Shown here in pieces: positions 20,701 through 35,700 of a stretch of DNA of 64,000 nt. The DNA comes from Membranipora membranacea (lineage: Eukaryota > Bryozoa > Gymnolaemata > Cheilostomatida > Membraniporidae), in contig OU612072.1 of assembly GCA_914767715.1 (NCBI GenBank), positions 1 to 64,000 on the forward strand, read 5' to 3'. Position 1 is the first letter of the stretch. Every line of letters begins with the position of its first letter. Both the position numbers and the translations under genes were made by a program. The notes below the pieces were generated by a model. That model was not told the DNA's origin. It was given only the letters and a program-made list of their open reading frames with translations, and searched no databases.

Positions 20701-23700
20701 ACCTAACTCAGTAACAGTACAGCTGAGACAGGACCTAACTCAGTAACAGTACAGCTGAGACAGGACCTAACTCAGTAACAGTACAGCTGAGACAGGACCT
20801 AACTCAGTAACAGTACAGGTGAGACAGGACCTAACTCAGTAACAGTACAGGTGAGACAGGACCTAACTCAGTAACAGTACAGCTGAGACGGGACCTAACT
20901 CAGTAACAGTACAGCTGAGACGGGACCTAACTCAGTAACAGTACAGCTGAGACAGGACCTAACTCAGTAACAGTACAGCTGAGACAAGACCTAACTCAGT
21001 AACAGTACAGCTGAGACAAGACCTAACTCAGTAACAGTACAGCTGAGACAGGACCTAACTCAGTAACAGTACAGCTGAGACAGGACCTAACTCAGTAACA
21101 GTACAGGTGAGACAGGACCTAACTCAGTAACAGTACAGCTGAGACAGGACCTAACTCAGTAACAGTACAGGTGAGACAGGACCTAACTCAGTAACAGTAC
21201 AGGTGAGACAAGACCTAACTCAGTAACAGTACAGGTGAGACAGGACCTAACTCAGTAACAGTACAGCTGAGACGGGACCTAACTCAGTAACAGTACAGGT
21301 GAGACAGGACCTAACTCAGTAACAGTACAGGTGAGACGGGACCTAACTCAGTAACAGTACAGGTGAGACAGGACCTAACTCAGTAACAGTACAGGTGAGA
21401 CAGGACCTAACTCAGTAACAGTACAGGTGAGACAGGACCTAACTCAGTAACAGTACAGCTGAGACAGGACCTAACTCAGTAACAGTACAGCTGAGACAGG
21501 ACCTAACTCAGTAACAGTACAGCTGAGACAGGACCTAACTCAGTAACAGTACAGGTGAGACAAGACCTAACTCAGTAACAGTACAGCTGAGACAGGACCT
21601 AACTCAGTAACAGTACAGGTGAGACAGGACCTAACTCAGTAACAGTACAGGTGAGACGGGACCTAACTCAGTAACAGTACAGGTGAGACAGGACCTAACT
21701 CAGTAACAGTACAGCTGAGACAGGACCTAACTCAGTAACAGTACAGCTGAGACAAGACCTAACTCAGTAACAGTACAGCTGAGACAGGACCTAACTCAGT
21801 AACAGTACAGGTGAGACAGGACCTAACTCAGTAACAGTACAGGTGAGACAAGACCTAACTCAGTAACAGTACAGCTGAGACAGGACCTAACTAAGTAACA
21901 GTACAGGTGAGACAGGACCTAACTCAGTAACAGTACAGGTGAGACGGGACCTAACTCAGTAACAGTACAGCTGAGACGGGACCTAACTCAGTAACAGTAC
22001 AGCTGAGACGGGACCTAACTCAGTAACAGTACAGGTGAGACGGGACCTAACTCAGTAACAGTACAGCTGAGACGGGACCTAACTCAGTAACAGTACAGCT
22101 GAGACGGGACCTAACTCAGTAACAGTACAGCTGAGACAGGACCTAACTCAGTAACAGTACAGCTGAGACAGGACCTGACTCAGTAACAGTACAGGTGAGA
22201 CAGGACCTAACTCAGTAACAGTACAGGTGAGACAGGACCTAACTCAGTAACAGTACAGCTGAGACAAGACCTAACTCAGTAACAGTACAGGTGAGACAGG
22301 ACCTAACTCAGTAACAGTACAGCTGAGACGGGACCTAACTCAGTAACAGTACAGCTGAGACGGGACCTAACTCAGTAACAGTACAGCTGAGACGGGACCT
22401 AACTCAGTAACAGTACAGCTGAGACAGGACCTAACTCAGTAACAGTACAGCTGAGACGGGACCTAACTCAGTAACAGTACAGCTGAGACGGGACCTAACT
22501 CAGTAACAGTACAGCTGAGACGGGACCTAACTCAGTAACAGTACAGGTGAGACAGGACCTAACTCAGTAACAGTACAGCTGAGACGGGACCTAACTCAGT
22601 AACAGTACAGCTGAGACGGGACCTAACTCAGTAACAGTACAGCTGAGACGGGACCTAACTCAGTAACAGTACAGCTGAGACAGGACCTAACTCAGAAACA
22701 GTACAGCTGAGACAGGACCTAACTCAGTAACAGTACAGGTGAGACAGGACCTAACTCAGTAACAGTACAGCTGAGACAGGACCTAACTCAGTAACAGTAC
22801 AGCTGAGACAGGACCTGACTCAGTAACAGTACAGGTGAGACAGGACCTAACTCAGTAACAGTACAGGTGAGACAGGACCTAACTCAGTAACAGTACAGGT
22901 GAGACGGGACCTTACTCAGTAACAGTACAGGTGAGACAGGACCTAACTCAGTAACAGTACAGCTGAGACAGGACCTAACTCAGTAACAGTACAGGTGAGA
23001 CAGGACCTAACTCAGTAACAGTACAGGTGAGACAGGACCTAACTCAGTAACAGTACAGGTGAGACAGGACCTAACTCAGTAACAGTACAGCTGAGACAGG
23101 ACCTAACTCAGTAACAGTACAGCTGAGACGGGACCTAACTCAGTAACAGTACAGCTGAGACGGGACCTAACTCAGTAACAGTACAGCTGAGACGGGACCT
23201 AACTCAGTAACAGTACAGGTGAGACGGGACCTAACTCAGTAACAGTACAGCTGAGACAGGACCTAACTCAGTAACAGTACAGCTGAGACAGGACCTAACT
23301 CAGTAACAGTACAGGTGAGACAGGACCTAACTCAGTAACAGTACAGCTGAGACAGGACCTAACTCAGTAACAGTACAGCTGAGACAGGACCTAACTCAGT
23401 AACAGTACAGCTGAGACAGGACCTAACTCAGTAACAGTACAGCTGAGACGGGACCTAACTCAGTAACAGTACAGCTGAGACAGGACCTAACTCAGTAACA
23501 GTACAGCTGAGACAGGACCTAACTCAGTAACAGTACAGCTGAGACAGGACCTAACTCAGTAACAGTACAGCTGAGACAGGACCTAACTCAGTAACAGTAC
23601 AGGTGAGACAGGACCTAACTCAGTAACAGTACAGGTGAGACAGGACCTAACTCAGTAACAGTACAGCTGAGACGGGACCTAACTCAGTAACAGTACAGCT

Positions 23701-26700
23701 GAGACGGGACCTAACTCAGTAACAGTACAGCTGAGACAGGACCTAACTCAGTAACAGTACAGCTGAGACAAGACCTAACTCAGTAACAGTACAGCTGAGA
23801 CAAGACCTAACTCAGTAACAGTACAGCTGAGACAGGACCTAACTCAGTAACAGTACAGCTGAGACAGGACCTAACTCAGTAACAGTACAGGTGAGACAGG
23901 ACCTAACTCAGTAACAGTACAGCTGAGACAGGACCTAACTCAGTAACAGTACAGGTGAGACAGGACCTAACTCAGTAACAGTACAGGTGAGACAAGACCT
24001 AACTCAGTAACAGTACAGGTGAGACAGGACCTAACTCAGTAACAGTACAGCTGAGACAGGACCTAACTCAGTAACAGTACAGCTGAGACAGGACCTAACT
24101 CAGTAACAGTACAGGTGAGACAAGACCTAACTCAGTAACAGTACAGCTGAGACAGGACCTAACTCAGTAACAGTACAGGTGAGACAGGACCTAACTCAGT
24201 AACAGTACAGGTGAGACGGGACCTAACTCAGTAACAGTACAGGTGAGACAGGACCTAACTCAGTAACAGTACAGCTGAGACAGGACCTAACTCAGTAACA
24301 GTACAGCTGAGACAAGACCTAACTCAGTAACAGTACAGCTGAGACAGGACCTAACTCAGTAACAGTACAGGTGAGACAGGACCTAACTCAGTAACAGTAC
24401 AGGTGAGACAAGACCTAACTCAGTAACAGTACAGCTGAGACGGGACCTAACTCAGTAACAGTACAGCTGAGACGGGACCTAACTCAGTAACAGTACAGGT
24501 GAGACGGGACCTAACTCAGTAACAGTACAGCTGAGACGGGACCTAACTCAGTAACAGTACAGCTGAGACGGGACCTAACTCAGTAACAGTACAGCTGAGA
24601 CAGGACCTAACTCAGTAACAGTACAGCTGAGACAGGACCTGACTCAGTAACAGTACAGGTGAGACAGGACCTAACTCAGTAACAGTACAGGTGAGACAGG
24701 ACCTAACTCAGTAACAGTACAGCTGAGACAAGACCTAACTCAGTAACAGTACAGGTGAGACAGGACCTAACTCAGTAACAGTACAGCTGAGACGGGACCT
24801 AACTCAGTAACAGTACAGCTGAGACGGGACCTAACTCAGTAACAGTACAGCTGAGACGGGACCTAACTCAGTAACAGTACAGCTGAGACAGGACCTAACT
24901 CAGTAACAGTACAGCTGAGACGGGACCTAACTCAGTAACAGTACAGCTGAGACGGGACCTAACTCAGTAACAGTACAGCTGAGACGGGACCTAACTCAGT
25001 AACAGTACAGGTGAGACAGGACCTAACTCAGTAACAGTACAGCTGAGACGGGACCTAACTCAGTAACAGTACAGCTGAGACGGGACCTAACTCAGTAACA
25101 GTACAGCTGAGACGGGACCTAACTCAGTAACAGTACAGCTGAGACAGGACCTAACTCAGAAACAGTACAGCTGAGACAGGACCTAACTCAGTAACAGTAC
25201 AGGTGAGACAGGACCTAACTCAGTAACAGTACAGCTGAGACAGGACCTAACTCAGTAACAGTACAGCTGAGACAGGACCTGACTCAGTAACAGTACAGGT
25301 GAGACAGGACCTAACTCAGTAACAGTACAGGTGAGACAGGACCTAACTCAGTAACAGTACAGGTGAGACGGGACCTTACTCAGTAACAGTACAGGTGAGA
25401 CAGGACCTAACTCAGTAACAGTACAGCTGAGACAGGACCTAACTCAGTAACAGTACAGGTGAGACAGGACCTAACTCAGTAACAGTACAGGTGAGACAGG
25501 ACCTAACTCAGTAACAGTACAGGTGAGACAGGACCTAACTCAGTAACAGTACAGGTGAGACGGGACCTGACTCAGTAACAGTACAGGTGAGACGGGACCT
25601 GACTCAGTAACAGTACAGCTTAGACAGGACCTAACTAAGTAACAGTACAGGTGAGACAGGACCTTACTCAGTAACAGTACAGGTGAGACAGGACCTAACT
25701 CAGTAACAGTACAGGTGAGACAGGACCTAACTCAGTAACAGTACAGGTGAGACAGGACCTAACTCAGTAACAGTACAGGTGAGACGGGACCTTACTCAGT
25801 AACAGTACAGGTGAGACAGGACCTAACTCAGTAACAGTACAGGTGAGACAGGACCTAACTCAGTAACAGTACAGGTGAGACAGGACCTAACTCAGTAACA
25901 GTACAGGTGAGACGGGACCTTACTCAGTAACAGTACAGGTGAGACAGGACCTAACTCAGTAACAGTACAGCTGAGACAGGACCTAACTCAGTAACAGTAC
26001 AGGTGAGACAGGACCTAACTCAGTAACAGTACAGGTGAGACAGGACCTAACTCAGTAACAGTACAGCTGAGACAGGACCTAACTCAGTAACAGTACAGGT
26101 GAGACAGGACCTAACTCAGTAACAGTACAGGTGAGACAGGACCTGACTCAGTAACACTACAGGTGAGACAGGACCTAACTCAGTAACAGTACAGCTGAGA
26201 CAGGACCTAACTCAGTAACAGTACAGGTGAGACAGGACCTAACTCAGTAACAGTACAGGTGAGACAGGACCTAACTCAGTAACAGTACAGGTGAGACAGG
26301 ACCTGACTCAGTAACACTACAGGTGAGACAGGACCTAACTCAGTAACAGTACAGGTGAGACAGGACCTAACTCAGTAACAGTACAGGTGAGACGGGACCT
26401 TACTCAGTAACAGTACAGGTGAGACAGGACCTAACTCAGTAACAGTACAGCTGAGACAGGACCTAACTCAGTAACAGTACAGGTGAGACAGGACCTAACT
26501 CAGTAACAGTACAGGTGAGACAGGACCTGACTCAGTAACACTACAGGTGAGACAGGACCTAACTCAGTAACAGTACAGGTGAGACAGGACCTAACTCAGT
26601 AACAGTACAGGTGAGACAGGACCTAACTCAGTAACAGTACAGCTGAGACAGGACCTAACTCAGTAACAGTACAGCTGAGACAGGACCTAACTCAGTAACA

Positions 26701-29700
26701 GTACAGCTGTGACAGGACCTAACTCAGTAACAGTACAGCTGAGACAGGACCTAACTCAGTAACAGTACAGGTGAGACAGGACCTAACTCAGTAACAGTAC
26801 AGCTGAGACAAGACCTAACTCAGTAACAGTACAGCTGAGACAGGACCTAACTCAGTAACAGTACAGCTGAGACAGGACCTAACTCAGTAACAGTACAGGT
26901 GAGACAGGACCTAACTCAGTAACAGTACAGCTGAGACAAGACCTAACTCAGTAACACTACAGCTGAGACAGGACCTAACTCAGTAACAGTACAGGTGAGA
27001 CAGGACCTAACTCAGTAACAGTACAGCTGAGACAGGACCTAACTCAGTAACAGTACAGCTGAGACAGGACCTAACTCAGTAACAGTACAGCTGAGACAGG
27101 ACCTAACTCAGTAACAGTACAGGTGAGACAGGACCTAACTCAGTAACAGTACAGGTGAGACAGGACCTAACTCAGTAACAGTACAGCTGAGACAGGACCT
27201 AACTCAGTAACAGTACAGCTGAGACAGGACCTAACTCAGTAACAGTACAGCTGAGACAGGACCTAACTCAGTAACAGTACAGCTGAGACAGGACCTAACT
27301 CAGTAACAGTACAGCTGAGACAAGACCTAAATCAGTAACAGTACAGGTGAGACAGGACCTAACTCAGTAACAGTACAGCTGAGACAGGACCTAACTCAGT
27401 AACAGTACAGCTGAGACAAGACCTAAATCAGTAACAGTACAGGTGAGACAGGACCTAACTCAGTAACAGTACAGATGAGACAGGACCTAACTCAGTAACA
27501 GTACAGCTGAGACAGGACCTAACTCAGTAACAGTACAGCTGAGACAGGACCTAACTCAGTAACAGTACAGCTGAGACAGGACCTGACTCAGTAACAGTAC
27601 AGCTGAGACAGGACCTAACTCAGTAACAGTACAGGTGAGACAGGACCTAACTCAGTAACAGTACAGCTGAGACAGGACCTAACTCAGTAACAGTACAGCT
27701 GAGACAGGACCTAACTCAGTAACAGTACAGGTGAGACAGGACCTAACTCAGTAACAGTACAGCTGAGACGGGACCTAACTCAGTAACTGTACAGGTGAGA
27801 CAGGACCTAACTCAGTAACAGTACAGCTGAGACAGGACCTAACTCAGTAACAGTACAGGTGAGACAGGACCTAACTCAGTAACAGTACAGGTGAGACAGG
27901 ACCTAACTCAGTAACAGTACAGGTGAGACAGGACCTAACTCAGTAACAGTACAGGTGAGACAGGACCTAACTCAGTAACAGTACAGCTGAGACAGGACCT
28001 AACTCAGTAACAGTACAGCTGAGACAGGACCTAACTCAGTAACAGTACAGGTGAGACAGGACCTAACTCAGTAACAGTACAGCTGAGACAGGACCTAACT
28101 CAGTAACAGTACAGCTGAGACAGGACCTAACTCAGTAACAGTACAGCTGAGACAGGACCTGACTCAGTAACAGTACAGCTGAGACAGGACCTAACTCAGT
28201 AACAGTACAGGTGAGACAGGACCTAACTCAGTAACAGTACAGGTGAGACAGGACCTAACTCAGTAACAGTACAGCTGAGACGGGACCTAACTCAGTAACA
28301 GTACAGCTGAGACAGGACCTAACTCAGTAACAGTACAGCTGAGACAGGACCTAACTCAGTAACAGTACAGGTGAGACAGGACCTAACTCAGTAACAGTAC
28401 AGCTGAGACAGGACCTAACTCAGTAACAGTACAGGTGAGACAGGACCTAACTCAGTAACAGTACAGCTGAGACGGGACCTAACTCAGTAACTGTACAGGT
28501 GAGACAGGACCTAACTCAGTAACAGTACAGCTGAGACAGGACCTAACTCAGTAACAGTACAGGTGAGACAGGACCTAACTCAGTAACAGTACAGGTGAGA
28601 CAGGACCTAACTCAGTAACAGTACAGGTGAGACAGGACCTAACTCAGTAACAGTACAGGTGAGACAGGACCTAACTCAGTAACAGTACAGCTGAGACAGG
28701 ACCTAACTCAGTAACAGTACAGCTGAGACAGGACCTAACTCAGTAACAGTACAGGTGAGATAGGACCTAACTCAGTAACAGTACAGGTGAGACAGGACCT
28801 AACTCAGTAACAGTACAGCTGAGACAGGACCTAACTCAGTAACAGTACAGGTGAGACAGGACCTAACTCAGTAACAGTACAGCTGAGACAGGACCTAACT
28901 CAGTAACAGTACAGCTGAGACAGGACCTAACTCAGTAACAGTACAGCTGAGACAGGACCTAACTCAGTAACAGTACAGCTGAGACAGGACCTGACTCAGT
29001 AACAGTACAGCTGAGACAGGACCTAACTCAGTAACAGTACAGGTGAGACAGGACCTAACTCAGTAACAGTACAGCTGAGACAGGACCTAACTCAGTAACA
29101 GTACAGCTGAGACAGGACCTAACTCAGTAACAGTACAGGTGAGACAGGACCTAACTCAGTAACAGTACAGCTGAGACGGGACCTAACTCAGTAACTGTAC
29201 AGGTGAGACAGGACCTAACTCAGTAACAGTACAGCTGAGACAGGACCTAACTCAGTAACAGTACAGCTGAGACAGGACCTAACTCAGTAACAGTACAGTT
29301 GAGACAGGACCTAACTCAGTAACAGTACAGGTGAGACAGGACCTAACTCAGTAACAGTACAGGTGAGACAGGACCTAACTCAGTAACAGTACAGGTGAGA
29401 CAGGACCTAACTCAGTAACAGTACAGGTGAGACAGGACCTGACTCAGTAACTGTACAGGTGAGACAGGACCTAACTCAGTAACAGTAAAGCTGAGACAGG
29501 ACCTAACTCAGTAACAGTACAGCTGAGACAGGACCTAACTCAGTAACAGTACAGGTGAGACAGGACCTAACTCAGTAACAGTACAGCTGAGACGGGACCT
29601 AACTCAGTAACAGTACAGCCGAGACAGGACCTTACTCAGTAACAGTACAGCTGAGACGGGACCTAACTCAGTAACAGTAAAGCTTAGACAGGACCTAACT

Positions 29701-32700
29701 CAGTAACAGTACAGCTGAGACGGGACCTAACTCAGTAACAGTACAGCTGAGACAGGACCTTACTCAGTAACAGTACAGCTGAGACAGGACCTAACTCAGT
29801 AACAGTAAAGCTGAGACAGGACCTAACTCAGTAACAGTAAAGCTGAGACAGGACCTAACTCAGTAACAGTACAGGTGAGACAGGACCTAACTCAGTAACA
29901 GTACAGCTGAGACGGGACCTAACTCAGTAACAGTACAGGTGAGACAGGACCTAACTCAGTAACAGTAAAGCTGAGAAAGGACCTAACTCAGTAACAGTAC
30001 AGGTGAGACAGGACCTAACTCAGTAACAGTACAGCTGAGACAGGACCTAACTCAGTAACACTACAGCTGAGACAGGACCTAACTCAGTAACAGTACAGCT
30101 GAGACAGGACCTAACTCAGTAACAGTAAAGCTGAGACAGGACCTAACTCAGTAACACTACAGCTGAGAAAGGACCTAACTCAGTAACAGTACAGCTGAGA
30201 CAGGACCTAACTCAGTAACAGTAAAGCTGAGACAGGACCTAACTCAGTAACACTACAGCTGAGACAGGACCTAACTCAGTAACAGTACAGGTGAGACAGG
30301 ACCTAACTCAGTAACAGTACAGGTGAGACAGGACCTAACTCAGTAACAGTACAGCTGAGACAGGACCTAACTCAGTAACAGTACAGGTGAGACAGGACCT
30401 AACTCAGTAACTCAATAACCGCAATAAAAAACAGTTAAAGCTTTGTTTAGCACACAATGCACGGAATTCTCACCATCAATAGCCCGAGAGGCCCAAGTAT
30501 TGCCTTGTTTCTTCAGGTTGAGTGCCTCGGACTCCTGAAGCCTGCCCACACCGTACTGTACATCATGTTGCATAGTATCAGAGACAAACCATGGATATGA
30601 CTTGAGGTGAAACACGATGCGATCAGTAAAACCTAGAGACAGTAAAACTTCTCCAAGACACAGATCTGATAGCAGCTCGAACCCTTCAATACAATACAAT
30701 ACAATACAACAATAAATATTCATATCAAAATTGTTTATGAAGTGCTGAGGCTAAGTTTTGCTAGTTGACTTTTGATCTGCTCTATCTAATGAGCATTGTA
30801 TGATGTTTTATGACATTTTATGTATAAGTCTGCAGCTCTGACGTATATGACTGGCGAGATCTCCACACCAGCTATGCAATGCTGGTAAGATCTCTGACAT
30901 GAACATCCGATACTCCAAAGAGGAGCTTCTGAAGTTTCAACATTCTGAACATTCTGACTAGTACTGTAGATTGGCGCCATGTTGATTCCATACTACAGTC
31001 CCGACGTCTCAAACAATCGGACGTAAGATCCCGATTGTAATAAACTTCAGGCTTTCTCAGCGACAACAAAGGATCAGAAAGCCAAGTAATCTCATAATGA
31101 CACCAACACACAGGTCGATAACTGATACCAAACAAACAGGTATTAGTGCAGTTTCAGAATGTGAAAATTCCTCAGCACCCTCAAAAATGAGAAAGCCATC
31201 TAATCTCATCAAAATCAACCGAATGCCGACACAAAAACAGCATTACCATCCTGGACTTTTGCTATCAAACTGTCAATCCCTCAAAGATGAGAAGCTAGAT
31301 GAGCTGCAATTGACATTAGACGAGAAGCATCCTAAAATAGTGATGCTGACCGAGTCCTAGCTGACCACCTACAAAGAGCAGGCGCGAACTATTGCGGATT
31401 ATAATCTATACACCTCCAACCGTTCCGATAGAATAGGAGGAAGCGTAGCGATATTTACCCACAGTAGTATAGACGTCAAAGTAGTGAAACGCTTCACCTC
31501 AAAAACAGTCAGCTCGCTATGGCTGAAGGTTACAAACAACAAGCCGTCTACCATCTACGGCTGTATATATCACCCGAAGTCAAAAAGAATATCAGACACC
31601 GAGCAGACCATCAGACATCTAAGCGACACTTTCACACAACTGGCGCGCAAATACGGCAACAATCTCGTGATAGGAGGCGATTTTAACCATCTTGACATGC
31701 ATAATGTGAGTGATATATTCAACCTCCACAACATAGTCAGCTTCCCTACACGACGTGAAGCCTACCTCGACAAAATATACACCAATATCGAAGATCTGAG
31801 ACTAATCGTTTGTGAAAATCTGCCACCTCTTGGATGCAGCGATCATGACACTGTGTTTATGCCTAGCACAGCAGTAACAGCAGAGGAATCATCCTTTTAT
31901 AATAAAAGGAAGATAACTCCAATATCCAGATCAACCATACAGCGCGACATAGCCCTGATTGACTGGGAGAGTATTACAAGCTTGCCAGATGTTAACAAAC
32001 AAGCATCCACCCTTCAGCATACGCTCACCACTATCGTCAATGAGCATTGCCCAGTGAAGCGAGTTAAAAGGCGACACAAATCTACCCCCTGGTTCGATCG
32101 GCTGGCTAAAAAACTCCAAAATGCCAAAAAGAAAGCATATGCTAAAGGTTGCCCACTGCAAAGTTCTTTGGCAGCCTACTCAAGAAACACATCCGAAGCC
32201 GTAAATTGCAATGGATATCCACCAAGCTAGCTGACAAAACGAAAGGGACAGTGTGGAAAGTCATCAATACAATCAATGGCAATACCACTACACAAATCAA
32301 GCCATTCTATAATCTCAATGGTGAACATTGCAACCAGACGCAGACTGCCAATAAGCTGAATGACTACTTCTCTACTATCGGGGGTCTTCCTAGTCACAGC
32401 AATGCGCACAACATGACTCCGGGTGGCCACACAACCCCAGCACCAACAGTGACTCCACTGCAAGTAAAGAAGTGGCTCGATGATATAAACACCAAAAAAG
32501 CCACCCATTCGGAAGGCTTTCCATCTTGGGTAAGCAGAATGTGCTCCGACGACCTCTGTGTACCATTGTGTTCTATCATAAATAGTTGTTTTTTTCAGGG
32601 CATCTATCCTGATATTTGGAAGAATGCTGAAGTAGTTCCTCGTGAGAAATGTAGATCTGTGTCAAGTGAATCTGATTACAGACCAATATCCTTGTTATGT

Positions 32701-35700
32701 CACCTGGGAAAGATTTAAGAATGTGCAATAATGTATTTTTATGTGCAAACCATTCTACTATCCATAAGTGATAATCAGTATGCCTATCAACATTGCAAGT
32801 GCACTGTAGATGCCATAGTCAATGCTCTGGATGATTAGACTAAAATGCTCGACGAAACAACTTCACGGTATGTTACGTCAGTCTTCATTGACATGTCGAA
32901 AGCGTTCGATAGAATGGATCGTGGCAAGCTTCTAGACATGCTATACTCCATCAAGGATTAACCAGGGGAAGGCAATTTCTAATTTATTCATGATCTGTAC
33001 TACTCACCCTTGTAACATTTATTATTTGTCAATCTTGAATAATCTCGGCATTGAATAAGAATGATGACAATGATTGATGGTCAAAATTAACTAAGCAATG
33101 CCAAGATTAAATTTATTTTCCTATGTAGTTGAGAATTTCTGCATTTCTGAATATATCCATTGTTGATCATAGTCCCAAAAAAAAGCTTGCAGGTAAAAAG
33201 CATACTGACTCTCGTGATCTGACTGGGCATGTAGATCACTGATAAACTAGGCTTTCATTACCACAAAGAAGTTGTCGTAAGGCTAAGTATGCATCATGCG
33301 TGACTTTAATTTGCGCATGTGCAAGAACAATGAGTTTAGTCTGGGTTCTAATTGCAATTTTGGTCTAGGGAGATAGGACACCCCCTGCATAAATTGCCAG
33401 TCAACTTTAGCTAATAGTGACAATAGAAGATAACTCTTTCTAACAAGTCCGCACGCATTTGTGAGTGTGCCACCAGAGCAGGTAGCCAATCAGATGGCTT
33501 CGGAATTCCGAGGCTCAATTTTGCAGAGATCAGCTCATGCCCAGAGCTGAGCATGCGCAGAATGGGTAAAAAGCCAAATGAATTATTTTAGCAAATTGAG
33601 AGCAGATAACTCCAAATTTATACAGTCCATTGTTTTTTATATGAGTTTGAATCCACATGAAAAGTATATAAAAGTGGTTCAATAATGTGAGTGGCACTTA
33701 GGTGAGTTGGGGGAGTCTATTTTACACACCCATGCAGAAAACTTCATTCAGTCAAATGAATTTAAGCTTTATATATGCCACTTTCCCATCCCCCTATCAA
33801 TCCTTGACCCAGTATAGTAGAGAGAGGCTTGAGCAACCATCTTATCCACATTATCGACAGCTTTCTAGATGACCGCTTTCAGACCGTGCGTCTAGCAACT
33901 ACATCAAGCAGCAGACAAGCAGTTCTGAATGGCACTCCACAAGGCACCATCATGGGCCCGATGTTTTGGCTTCTCTACATAGACAGTTTAGATGTCACAT
34001 GTAAAGTTGTCAAATACGCTGATGACCTCACACTGATAAGCCTAACAACAAGCAGTGAACCGAGCGACATACAAACCTGCGTCGATCATGTGGCTCAATG
34101 GTGTGAAGAGCACAATATGATTGCTAACGCCAATAAATCATATGCTATGAACATCTGCAACAAGTATGCCAAGGTGACGAATGAACAAACCACCAGCTTG
34201 ACCCTTGGCGGTCAGGACATACCACAAGTCAACACGACCAACTTCCTCGAAGTAAAAATTGATGATCACCTTAGCTTCGAGCAACATGTGAACCAAATCG
34301 GGAGCCGGGTCAGACCCAAGAGGTTTGTACTACTGCTCAAACTCAAGCGGGCTGGAATCCCACAAAACATCCTCACCAAATACTATGTGACCTGCATACG
34401 ACCTATAATGATGTATGCGAGTCCAGTGTGGTATCCGATGACAACAGTAGACGCACTTGAGCGACTAACCAGCTTAGAAGATCTCTCTCTGAAAATCATC
34501 TGCCCGGGCCACGATAGCTATGAAGAGCGCCTGTCTGCTCTTAACATCTACTCGCTCGCCACATTTCTAGATAAATCATGAACTGATTGAGCTAGAAAAG
34601 TCGGAAACCCAGCACACTGCAACAACAAACTGCTACAGCCAATCCCTTCTACTCTACGCCGATCAGCCAGACTAAAACAACGCCAGAAAGACACCAAGTG
34701 TAGCTCTGCTCTGAGATCGAGCACAGTACTAATCAAGTATAGCAATGACGGCTGTATTAATTATAAAGAATAAACTAAACTGATCAGTTTTTATATTACA
34801 CTTTTTGTACCCAGGATGCCTATAATGCTATAATGCTGCTAATTTTTAGTCTGCTACCATTGGTCAGTAATAAAGATAATAATAATAATAATAAACTATA
34901 AGAGCTGCACCTAAATTGAAGAATCCAGGTGACGAATAAATGAGTTAAACCTGATTGTGAAAGTGAACTGATTGAGTTATTCACTGTACTTACTTACCTG
35001 TGATATCACAGGTTGAGTTATGCACTGTACTCACTTACCAGTGATATCACAGGTTGAGTTATTCACTGTACTTACTTACCTGTGATATCACTGGTTGAGT
35101 TATTCACTGTACTCACTTACCAGTAATATCACTGGTTGAGTTATTCACTGTACTTACTTACCTGTGATATCACAGGTTGAGTTATGCACTGTACTCACTT
35201 ACCAGTGATATCACAGGTTGAGTTATTCACTGTACTTACTTACCTGTGATATCACAGGTTGAGTTATGCACTGTACTCACTTACCAGTGATATCACAGGT
35301 TGAGTTATTCACTGTACTTACTTACCAGTGATATCACAGGTTGAGTTATTCACTGTACTTACTTACCTGTGATATCACTGGTTGAGTTATTCATTGTACT
35401 CACTTACCAGTAATATCACTGGTTGAGTTATTCACTGTACTTACTTACCAGCGTTGTCGAGTATTATATCTATTCTTCTCTTAGCACCGTCAGACTTTCC
35501 TGCCTTCATAGACTGGAGATAACTCCACAATTCATCAAAATCATCGACTAATAGCTTATCATCTAACTGACCTGCAACAGAAACAGGAACTGAGATATGA
35601 TCTGACTGGTATGTGCTGATAAAGAGCTAATACTAGTAATAACTAAATCTATAACTGATCATCACACATAACTATTATGTTTGAGAGACTCACACAAACC

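Larger units (their letters stand above)
31097..34900 (+). mobile_element. Decayed APE-type LINE (CR1/Jockey-like) inside an ARMT1 intron
   Basis: Antisense to ARMT1. The endonuclease part (31250-31900) shows SNCQSLKDEKLDEL, VIGGDFN and GCSDHDTVF, the apurinic-endonuclease signature. RT parts show SDYRPISLL (about 32670-32700), FIDMSKAFDRMD (about 32885-32920), TPQGTIMGPMF (about 33930-33970) and catalytic YADD at 34015-34026. Broken by an in-frame stop at 31358-31360, a frameshift near 32150, a stop near 32716 and an 860-bp interruption at about 32960-33822. The 3' end carries an AAT microsatellite tail (about 34875-34893), as common in this superfamily. The true 5' end is not fixed; 30740-31096 may belong to it. 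Confidence 0.85.

Noticed and set aside
18893-30412. CRISPR-like or other spacer array
   Set aside because: Units are contiguous 24- or 32-bp repeats without unique spacers, in an animal intron.
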